Assembly (NCBI GenBank): GCA_900317755.1
Contig: ONHZ01000067.1
Coordinates: 1 to 64,000 of the forward strand
Direction: 5' to 3'
DNA: 64,000 bases
Source of the DNA: an uncultured Lachnospiraceae bacterium
GTDB taxonomy: Bacteria; Bacillota; Clostridia; Lachnospirales; Lachnospiraceae
Below the pieces are notes generated by a model. It worked only from the letters and a program-made list of their open reading frames with translations, had not been told where the DNA came from and did no database searches. This document shows positions 53,301 to 60,421 of the stretch, piece after piece (positions within the stretch are counted from its first letter, which is position 1; each line of letters begins with the position of its first letter). The position numbers were made by a program, and so were the translations under genes.

Positions 53301-56300
53301 ATCATCTATTACAAGAAGGTTTTTATCTGCAAAATCAAGCAGAGCTTCCGCCTTTTTCTTTGTAAAATCTCTTGCCTCATAACGGGTTCCTGCCTGTGAA
53401 GCATCTGAGCCACCATTTGAAATAATAGTTGTTGTGTCGCTGGTAGGCCGTTCTGTGAACCTGGTATTAATCCATGCACCGGATACTGTATTTATTACGA
53501 CCTTTCCACTGTAAGCGTATGGTGTGTTGGCATTTTTAGTATCATTAGCGTACCAGCCCTCATTCATGAAAGAATTTCCCGAGCTGGTATCCACATAGTC
53601 GCCGACTGCCGTCCAGGCAAGAGCATAGGAAGGATCACCGAGTGAATCATGAGAAGGCGGAGTACCTACATTATCACTAGGTCCAAGAAGATTCATATCG
53701 TAGGATTCAAGATTTGGGTCATTGTAGCAGATCCATCTTCTAAAGAACATTCTGTTGTTATTATTATCAGCGCCATTCATATGAGTATCTACATAGAAGT
53801 TATTATCCTCGCCATATCTGCCTTTTGAATAAATTCTCTTAAGCTGGCCATTCTTATAATTCTGTGTTGCGCCCACAACGATAATATCATATTCAGAATT
53901 GATGTCTTCATTTTTTGCATTGAATTTCCATACAGGCATGGTCTCGATCGTGACATCGTTCATGTAGTCGTTTACTGAGGCACCGTCATTTGATACACCA
54001 CTGCCGATGAAGCCCGGAATCATGGAATAAAAATATTCCTTCCAGTCCTTCCAGTCTCTATTTTCATATTTAATATATTCCTTTGCGCTACTTGCACTTC
54101 CTTTAGAGACCTTGTTCAGATTCCACCGGTTATTAACTCCGGAATAATAATATCTGGTATGACCCTGATAAGTAATGCTGCTTCTCCTTTCTGCATTATA
54201 TACAAAGCCATTTTTAATTGCAGTGAAATTTGAGTACCAGTCCACATTTGTGGAGATATTGATACCCATATTATTATTCATGTGATTGAAATATTTGGAA
54301 GTAGCATTCGATGCAGCATCATTTTTCTCAGTCTTATAATATGAGCCATAGACAAATTCGTCGGTAGGCTCCACCTCGAGGATCTTGAGAGAAGTCTTGT
54401 ACTTATCACCTGTCGTGCCGTTGTAGCCTTGGGCCTCTTTATTAATAAATGCGAGCATGTCTGCACGGGTGATGGAAACCTGGAGTGCGGCTGTAGTTCC
54501 CTCTGCTCCTGTATATGTGCCTGTGACATTGCCACTTGCATCAACAGCAAGTACGTTTCCGGAGGCATCCTTCGCAAACCTCTGATCGAATACTTCATCG
54601 AGGTTTGTCTTGTCTACATTTGGTATTTGATTTCCATCTTTATCTAGTACCGGGTTTCCGCTTGCATCTTTTTTAACATCAGAATCCATGTACTGCGGAC
54701 GCGTGATGCCGTAGTCCTTTGATGTCGTCGTGTCGACATTTGAAATATCCGCACCTGTAAGAGCCGCATATTCTGCCTCCTGCTGTTTTGCATCGCTCTT
54801 CGCTGCATCTTCATTTGAAAGTCCGGTAGATGCGGCCTTTACGATATTGCTGGCTGTACCGACTGTATTGCATGCATTATTCTTCCCATCGGTATTATTA
54901 AGGGCAGTAAGGCTTGCCGTGCCTTTTGTGCCATCTGCCACCGCCGCAGTCGTATACTTTGACATATTGAAAGCTGTCGAGAAGGCAGACCTGTTTCCGT
55001 CGAAATCCCAGACAAACGGCGACTTTCCTATGCCGTTTCCGTAGCTGCCCTGCGTCAAATGGGTATTTACATATTTCCCGTAATTATCAAGGGTGATGTT
55101 TGCCGCATCCTGTGCCTGCGTCGAGTAGTAATTGTACGGGTTATCCACGTCCATCGTGAGCGGCTTCAAGGCGTCACGGATCTCATTTATCTCTTTCCCT
55201 GTATATTTAGAATACTTGTAATATTCACTTTCAACGACTTCTTCTGTTTCAAGCTTCGTTACAGGATACGAATGTTCTGCATCAGTATCGTCAGCATATC
55301 CTGTAATTGATGGATCTGTATAGTCAGGAATATCGTCGCCTGTAATCTTTCCATCTGAACCACGTTTAGCACAGTAAATATTGTAGTAATACTTTGCTCC
55401 GTAATAGTTATTAATAATGTAAAGCTCGTTTAATCGCTCTGCAACATCCTGGTTAAATTTAGAAGAACTATAATCACGTGTACCATCAGTAACCCTGAAT
55501 GTAATTGGGCATTTATTAAGGTCTACTTGATTTGCTTTATCCTGATCCTTCTGCAAACACTCTAGCCACAGACCTGCGGAATTAGATTCACCATCGGATT
55601 TTAATTGCATAAATCCTGTTTCACCGTGTTGATGATCCTGTTTATTATAGAAAGTAATTGTCAATTCATTTACATCACCAACTATATGATTTGTAATTGA
55701 ATACTCATCAGTATTATTTCCCATCTGTCCAGAAGTAGTAGTATCAAAGAAAATATAGCTTGGAAGCATTATTGTCATTGAATACATACCTAATGGAGTA
55801 CTGGTATTATTCGTAAACTCTATAGAATAATGGTTTTCATATAAATCCAAATTCCCGTTAGAGTTTCTTGAATCTGGATGAAGGTAATTCGGACTGTTTG
55901 GATTAGTATGATTTACTGGATCTGAACATCCCTGAGTACCACCATAACCATTAGATTTGAATGACACCGTAAGCGCACTCGGTACACCATCGTGGTAGTT
56001 TGGGCTCTCTTCCGTAGTAACTGCGCCTGATGATGTCTGTGTCGTCGTCGGCGTACTTAAGTCTGTCGAGGATTCCTTGTAGATTGCGGAGCTGTCGAGG
56101 ATCATAGCAGCAGGACTTCCGCTTGCCTGACGCCTTACAAGGAGGTCGAGGACATCCTTTTCGATATCGTTTGAGCTCGTGAAGTAGCCTCTTGTAGCGA
56201 AGTAGCCTCTTGTAGCGCCGCTGCTTTTAGACATTCCAGTAGGAAATGTAGGCGCTGTTCTAGCATCTCCTGTATAAGAAGTATTACTGTCTGAAGACTC

Positions 56301-58874
56301 CATTAGTGAAGTACCATCCACAATATCATTATCTACAGCTGATTCGAGGAGTCCTGCGGCATCATCACCGTGGAAATACTTAACAGTAGATTCTGTCACT
56401 ACCCCGCTTGCATTTTTCACCTTATAGCCTGCAGTATTTAAGATATAGTGATAGCCTTCATCACCCTTCTTATGATAAACGCCATTGCCATCAAAAAAGT
56501 CTGCCGGTACAAGGTCTCTCATGTAGTCGTTTGAATCCTTTACGAGACGGGCATCGAGCATATCGTGGATGACGATCATATCGGCATCATTTATGAAGTC
56601 TGCCCTATTTTTAGCAGCATTTATCTCAGCAGGTGTTACCGGTACTACCTCGATATGAGCTCCGTCCGGATTCCTCTCTGCATCATATGCACCCTTTCCT
56701 AAGATCTTCTTTGCAAGGGTGTCATTGTTTTTAATGACATACTGGTATGTCATGCAGTAGGAAGCATCAAATCTTGCCGTATAGTATCTTGTCACGCTTC
56801 CTGAACCGGATACGAGATTTGCAAGATCTGTAGTACTATTCCACTGATCTAAAAAGTTTTCGCCTGTATAGGAAGTGTAATCATACACATCTTTTCCATT
56901 GTCTGTCGTAGGATTGTAAAGGGTAAATGCCTTCCGACCGATTTCGATGTTCTGTGAAGTGTAAAGTGTCAGGTTCGAGAGATCGACTGCTGGGGTGGTA
57001 TCATTGTTTGAGTCGCCACCCTGGCTATCATTATTGTTTGTATCACTGTTTTTATCATCGCCAGTCTGCGAATCACTTCCATTACCGTCACCCTGGCCAT
57101 CACCATTTCCGTTGCCGACGTCATTGTTGTCATTATTATTATTCTCACCATTAGCAGGTGTAGAATCATCTTCTGTCTGAGATCCATTATCAGACGAAGC
57201 CACCAGCATACTTGAATCAGCCTTAGATGCTGTGATGCCAGCCTTTACGGATTTGGTCGTGGAATTAAAGCTTGAATTAAATGGCAGGCTGTCATTTGCA
57301 GGTGTTGTCTCTGTGGCCTTATTTTCTGTTGGCGTAGTTGTATTAGACTTTGTATTGCTATTTGTTGTCTCGCTGTTTGTTTTATTATTGCTATTTGTTG
57401 TCTCGCTGTTTGTTTTATTATTGCTATCTGTATTCGTTACAGTGCCATTCTTAGTATTTGTAGTAGTCTTAGTCTCGATGTTATTATCATCAGACTCTTC
57501 CTCTGTACTAAATGTGCTCTGCTTTGCGTTACTATCCTGATTGTTACCTCCAGCCTGTTCGGTGCCGCTTTCTTTTCCACTCGTCGTCTTCACGCTGCTT
57601 GCAGTGCTTCCAGACTTATCTTTAATCTCAAGCGCACCGGAGTAATCGCCGTTTGCTTTTATAGAAATAGGGTTGTGGCTTGCATCCTGGAAAGTACCGG
57701 CAGAAGTAATATATATAGTCTGCCCGGTACTATCACTATACCAGTAGTACGCACCGTCAGAAGTCTGGGTAAGAAGATGCTCTGCTGTGGCTTCTGTACT
57801 ATCACTTGGCATAAAATAAATATTCATGTTCTGTCCGGACTTCTTCAGACGGAATTTAAGATTGTTTGATGAATATTTATAATATGTCCAGCCAGCGGAA
57901 TCTATATATGTAGTATAGTCTCCATATGTGCCGGTATACTTGTCATCATCTTTATCATTCTTATCTGTATTTTCAGTAAGCGGGCTTCCGTTCCTGTCAA
58001 GATAAGAAAAAGGACCATCGGAGTTCGTATACTTATGTACGCCCTTCTTTGGAACTTCATAAGTACTACCGTTATCAAGATCTATATATATTTTCTTTCC
58101 ATTAAGGGTATAGTAATACCCATCATCATCATGAGAAAAATTGTATCCGTTTAAATCTCTGTTGAAAACGTACTGGGATTCTGTAGGCGTAGAACCATCA
58201 GTGACACGGTTAAATTCGCCGAGCGCTACCCATTTATAGCTTCCTGTATTTTTATCATTTTTTACGAATTTGTATGTAGTAATACCCTTATCATCTATAG
58301 ATACATTAAGGTCATATCTTCCATCAACCGTATCTACCTTTTCAAAATATCCGTACTGTGCGTAGTCAGGCTTGAGACCAGAATTCGAATATGTCTCAGG
58401 ATTGTTTGAGGTATCTGTCACATCATCAGTGAAGGCCTTTCTGGACTCGTTTCGGCTGGTAGAAACAGTATCGGTTCCACCGAATATACCATTTGACTCA
58501 ACGACATCGTCCCTGATTGTCTCTGTGGTACTTTCGAAAAGTCTCTTATAGATGGCAGCTGCATCATTTGAAGAAGCGATGAACTGGGAAGCCAGCGCTT
58601 TTTCACTGACCTTTCCCTGATTCGATACGAGGTATCCAATCATTGCCATATCATCCTTCGGAACGAGCTCCATGATAATGTATGGATTCTCTGCTGAGCC
58701 AAGCTCTGCTGCATTGTCTGCTCGCTTATTTGCATAATGGGTATAAACTATGGAATTCGAAGAAGAATCATACCCGAGTGCAGAAGCGCTGCTGTCCTTC
58801 AGAAGGGGCATCAGTGCCAGCAGAAATGCAAGAAATCCTGCAATTATTCCTGATGAAATGAGTTTCTTTTTCAT
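50367..58874 (-). CDS. Giant secreted protein (about 2835 aa, DUF5057-type) of the pseudopilin operon
   Basis: Starts at ATG 58874 after AGAGG; a longer frame to 58910 lies over the ribosome-binding site. The signal peptide spans about residues 1-31 (KKKLISSGIIAGFLAFLLAL, then SASA). The mature start has ENPYIIMELVPKDDMAMIGY (about 62-81), a DUF5057-type motif, echoed near 1500 as KILEVEPTDEF. Residues about 445-625 are a Thr/Ser/Asn-rich linker. Around 1975-2020, DVNNNSVYDG and NDKNENGIYDPRE look like calcium-binding loops. Near 2235-2285, NYDMVFLAGRDSAM and GGSIIMSHDM resemble a glutamine-amidotransferase-like fold. There is no LPXTG motif, no C-terminal membrane anchor and no S-layer repeat, so attachment may be through the pilin partners. 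Function unknown. Confidence 0.82.
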   Translation of the reverse strand: MKKKLISSGIIAGFLAFLLALMPLLKDSSASALGYDSSSNSIVYTHYANKRADNAAELGSAENPYIIMELVPKDDMAMIGYLVSNQGKVSEKALASQFIASSNDAAAIYKRLFESTTETIRDDVVESNGIFGGTDTVSTSRNESRKAFTDDVTDTSNNPETYSNSGLKPDYAQYGYFEKVDTVDGRYDLNVSIDDKGITTYKFVKNDKNTGSYKWVALGEFNRVTDGSTPTESQYVFNRDLNGYNFSHDDDGYYYTLNGKKIYIDLDNGSTYEVPKKGVHKYTNSDGPFSYLDRNGSPLTENTDKNDKDDDKYTGTYGDYTTYIDSAGWTYYKYSSNNLKFRLKKSGQNMNIYFMPSDSTEATAEHLLTQTSDGAYYWYSDSTGQTIYITSAGTFQDASHNPISIKANGDYSGALEIKDKSGSTASSVKTTSGKESGTEQAGGNNQDSNAKQSTFSTEEESDDNNIETKTTTNTKNGTVTNTDSNNKTNSETTNSNNKTNSETTNSNTKSNTTTPTENKATETTPANDSLPFNSSFNSTTKSVKAGITASKADSSMLVASSDNGSQTEDDSTPANGENNNNDNNDVGNGNGDGQGDGNGSDSQTGDDKNSDTNNNDSQGGDSNNDTTPAVDLSNLTLYTSQNIEIGRKAFTLYNPTTDNGKDVYDYTSYTGENFLDQWNSTTDLANLVSGSGSVTRYYTARFDASYCMTYQYVIKNNDTLAKKILGKGAYDAERNPDGAHIEVVPVTPAEINAAKNRADFINDADMIVIHDMLDARLVKDSNDYMRDLVPADFFDGNGVYHKKGDEGYHYILNTAGYKVKNASGVVTESTVKYFHGDDAAGLLESAVDNDIVDGTSLMESSDSNTSYTGDARTAPTFPTGMSKSSGATRGYFATRGYFTSSNDIEKDVLDLLVRRQASGSPAAMILDSSAIYKESSTDLSTPTTTQTSSGAVTTEESPNYHDGVPSALTVSFKSNGYGGTQGCSDPVNHTNPNSPNYLHPDSRNSNGNLDLYENHYSIEFTNNTSTPLGMYSMTIMLPSYIFFDTTTSGQMGNNTDEYSITNHIVGDVNELTITFYNKQDHQHGETGFMQLKSDGESNSAGLWLECLQKDQDKANQVDLNKCPITFRVTDGTRDYSSSKFNQDVAERLNELYIINNYYGAKYYYNIYCAKRGSDGKITGDDIPDYTDPSITGYADDTDAEHSYPVTKLETEEVVESEYYKYSKYTGKEINEIRDALKPLTMDVDNPYNYYSTQAQDAANITLDNYGKYVNTHLTQGSYGNGIGKSPFVWDFDGNRSAFSTAFNMSKYTTAAVADGTKGTASLTALNNTDGKNNACNTVGTASNIVKAASTGLSNEDAAKSDAKQQEAEYAALTGADISNVDTTTSKDYGITRPQYMDSDVKKDASGNPVLDKDGNQIPNVDKTNLDEVFDQRFAKDASGNVLAVDASGNVTGTYTGAEGTTAALQVSITRADMLAFINKEAQGYNGTTGDKYKTSLKILEVEPTDEFVYGSYYKTEKNDAASNATSKYFNHMNNNMGINISTNVDWYSNFTAIKNGFVYNAERRSSITYQGHTRYYYSGVNNRWNLNKVSKGSASSAKEYIKYENRDWKDWKEYFYSMIPGFIGSGVSNDGASVNDYMNDVTIETMPVWKFNAKNEDINSEYDIIVVGATQNYKNGQLKRIYSKGRYGEDNNFYVDTHMNGADNNNNRMFFRRWICYNDPNLESYDMNLLGPSDNVGTPPSHDSLGDPSYALAWTAVGDYVDTSSGNSFMNEGWYANDTKNANTPYAYSGKVVINTVSGAWINTRFTERPTSDTTTIISNGGSDASQAGTRYEARDFTKKKAEALLDFADKNLLVIDDAAYSNGAVDGNLVDSRSEMYYVAKTYFRGQKNISMPSSIKDNRSLFNVRKNTLLTQCDFSTDGIADAKWPVEYSYTDNPMNATSNSQKVNGDDGLVFTVSVDGKKYNNDGTLKTYHINVYTDVNNNSVYDGSLSEQRKTLSFAYNDKNENGIYDPRETQPKPINAGTSEKLTAVSIYDITDSSNKIEISSTQHYPYDAIYAGRKYSVEAALSDNYFGAIGYKFEISEGHIDDISEGMSADDRNASLRSEKTGLTRFSQAGKKIIHILQINPVADMRHNAPNNTMAFYEMPAFKEQMANVPDFYVEIDFLQNNASNGFYDYDKDYDKDYDKGQWHSGSFTTGDVTLTSSNNNGTNGCVAETWPLVQSKDGDFTFTLHDLTDFSLFLENYDMVFLAGRDSAMVSNDPVFIKGLDKYSAQGGSIIMSHDMVSSFFNIHSISSADNRFSAWNRQMMLQIYYFRKLQGQVEKYYTPGTTNYSYNTMYASSKKDREKSVMMPLEATFALALNKSDAHSGTELYDAAIANDVRFADQYDFTKSSEYLDKVVDDTLATGNQLYGKPDPYSGKYNDSPDNDRAIMTRDANNGWDLRFDKKYPAGWQSDDSSRYADGSWPGQTEGEYAKYFASLVTNNDLYNLEHYVTDKVNQNLIEDVNSFGLCGKNGSTDLAIKNWGWVPTTENIQNVNKGKVSSYPFDMCKDESNGLVSVTTTHMQQYRLDLDHTNDPAPRVDGKMSNITDDTIVWYNLANTDNNNLYNFQKGDSANNYYIYTKGNITYTGVGHSSVSQASEIRLFINTMIASYRPAEGTPYIKVTNSDIRTSGDTTTVYFDESTGNTGIITFQVMDPTLANIKRDYYLKVYEVDPDGTERLAINGTITKDPSAEHVLSLYSENTLTNAVDVENDATIDGTSKNELVSGEYGFRYKVQKGGRYCFQGDVGKKYCIHLCYRNYKTNSAKNKVDYGLFKEVRHYVKLQKLEYFDLY
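52313..52348. repeat. Three 12-bp tandem repeats in the giant gene
   Basis: The 12-base unit tttgtcataatc occurs three times in a row and encodes DKDYDKDYDKDYDK. It keeps the reading frame. Confidence 0.8.
56184..56217. repeat. 18-bp tandem duplication in the giant gene
   Basis: The unit gaagtagcctcttgtagc occurs twice in succession and encodes the duplicated residues ATRGYF. It is in frame and looks recent because the copies are identical. Confidence 0.75.
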
Positions 58875-58922
58875 AAAAAATACCTCTAAAACAAAATTCG
58901 TTTCTATCAATTATCCACAGAA

Positions 58923-58944
58923 ATCCCGACAATTGCGTCGGGAT
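58923..58944 (-). promoter_or_regulatory. Intercistronic hairpin before the giant gene
   Basis: The 8-bp stem atcccgac (58923-58930) with gtcgggat (58937-58944) sits between the second prepilin gene and the giant gene. On the minus strand only a short ATTTCT follows, so it may attenuate or process the mRNA rather than end it. Confidence 0.5.
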
Positions 58945-58999
58945 AAGTGGCTAATATTCAAACTGTGAAGACCAATACAATATCAAAAGAATAAACTTA

Positions 59000-59725
59000 T
59001 CATGGGTGCTGGGTGGTACCCTTTACCGTGCTGTTCCTGAAGAAGAAGGATGCATCTTCGAATGTGAGCTTCCTGTTCTTCGACTTGAAATGCACATCGA
59101 CCTTTACCTTCTTCGGTGCATATACGGTACTGCCTGCGGAGCCTGAGCCCGTGAACGATCCGGAAGTATACATCTTTCCATTGGTATCATATACGGTGTA
59201 ATGTATTGAAGCTATCCCTCCTGCAAGAGGTTCGGACTCGCCGGTGCCGGTCCATTCTGAAGCAGATGCTGCGCCTGAATCGAATTTCGACCTCACTACC
59301 TGTTTTGTCTCGTGGTTTATGGTATAGTAATGCTTAGTGGCACCGCCCTCTGTATAGGTGGCGCTTGTCTCTACAGCCTTATATATCTCGCATACGACGT
59401 TCTGGCTAGCACCTGAACCACCGTCTAAGGTATAGAGATAGAGATCGTCCACGTCAGGATTTGCTCTTCCACTTGAATCAGTAGCCGGACAGGTATATAC
59501 CGCATAGCCCGTGGTCTGAATAGCATTTCCTATACGCTGGGTATACTGCTGCGACTCTATCTGTAGACCTACCGTGGTCTGGTTGTAGTCATAATTGCTG
59601 AGAGAGCCAGAAAGCATTATTCCTATGGCACCAGCGACTATTACCATGATGGCAATAGAAACCAGGAGCTCTATAAGGGTAAAACCTTTATTATTCAATT
59701 TCTGATCATTCCTTGAAGACATCAT
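59000..59725 (-). CDS. Prepilin-like protein with class III signal (second minor pilin)
   Basis: About 242 residues from the ATG at 59725, which overlaps the end of the previous gene by 20 bases. A prepilin peptidase site is seen as NNKG followed by FTLIELLVSIAIMVIVAGAI, with Phe at +1 and Glu at +5. The pilin hydrophobic helix follows and then a C-terminal beta-rich domain of about 190 residues. The pattern is that of GspJ/PilW-type minor pseudopilins. It has only one cysteine pair at most. It lies directly upstream of the giant secreted protein gene. Confidence 0.82.
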   Translation of the reverse strand: MMSSRNDQKLNNKGFTLIELLVSIAIMVIVAGAIGIMLSGSLSNYDYNQTTVGLQIESQQYTQRIGNAIQTTGYAVYTCPATDSSGRANPDVDDLYLYTLDGGSGASQNVVCEIYKAVETSATYTEGGATKHYYTINHETKQVVRSKFDSGAASASEWTGTGESEPLAGGIASIHYTVYDTNGKMYTSGSFTGSGSAGSTVYAPKKVKVDVHFKSKNRKLTFEDASFFFRNSTVKGTTQHP

Positions 59726-60350
59726 GCTTTCCCGTATCCTTATATAGCCTGCATCCTCTTGTGGCTTTTTCTTCATAATTGAAGTAAACATATTTGACAT
59801 ATTCATTTGCACCTTCATCGACTATAGGAGAACCTGTACTCGATGTGATGATGACTGGCTTGAAATTGCCCTTTGTCTTGTCGAGCCTGAAATACATCTT
59901 CTGACCAGGATCCAAAGTCATAAGGGAACCTGCCTCAGTGTGCTTTAAGTATTCTCCTGAATGCGCCGGCTCATGCGTAGAATAATAACAGTACTGAACA
60001 GTATCCTTTTCTGCAAAAGTCCTCGTCTCATCAGGAGTAAAAGTATAATTCAATGACCCTGCACCGCCTGTCGTAGTGAGCGTTCCGGTAGCGACATAAT
60101 AAAAATTCTTCGTACTGTCGTAGCCAAGCTCGAGAGCCCTGTTCTGCTTCGCCATGGAATTCACAGAGTTCTTTCCAATCATGGAGTTGAAGGTCTCGAC
60201 ATCCTGCTTTGTCTTGTTCGAAGGACCATTGTAGAGCATAGGCGTGATGACGCCGACAACGGCAATCATAATAGCTATGACCACGACAAGCTCTATCAGT
60301 GAATAGCCTTTGTCATTATGAAATTTTGTGATTTTCATAAAATTTTTCAT
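59706..60350 (-). CDS. Prepilin-like protein with class III signal (first minor pilin)
   Basis: A 214-residue protein. The cleavage site NDKG is followed by YSLIELVVVIAIMIAVVGVI (Tyr +1, Glu +5), the usual type IV pilin start. The remaining 185 residues form a soluble beta-rich domain. It probably enters a type IV pilus or pseudopilus after processing by a prepilin peptidase that is not in this window. The gene overlaps the start of the next pilin gene and follows the 999-aa gene by 71 bases. Confidence 0.83.
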   Translation of the reverse strand: MKNFMKITKFHNDKGYSLIELVVVIAIMIAVVGVITPMLYNGPSNKTKQDVETFNSMIGKNSVNSMAKQNRALELGYDSTKNFYYVATGTLTTTGGAGSLNYTFTPDETRTFAEKDTVQYCYYSTHEPAHSGEYLKHTEAGSLMTLDPGQKMYFRLDKTKGNFKPVIITSSTGSPIVDEGANEYVKYVYFNYEEKATRGCRLYKDTGKHDVFKE

Positions 60351-60421
60351 AATTCACACTTCTATAAAATGCTACCTGACGAGCCATACTGCCCCGCCTG
60401 GTTCTTAAAAAATATAGCACC

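Noticed and set aside
56927-57540. Long open frames on the plus strand inside the giant gene, His- or Val/Ser-rich
   Set aside because: They mirror the low-complexity Ser/Thr/Asn/Asp codons of the real gene on the other strand and have no supported start.
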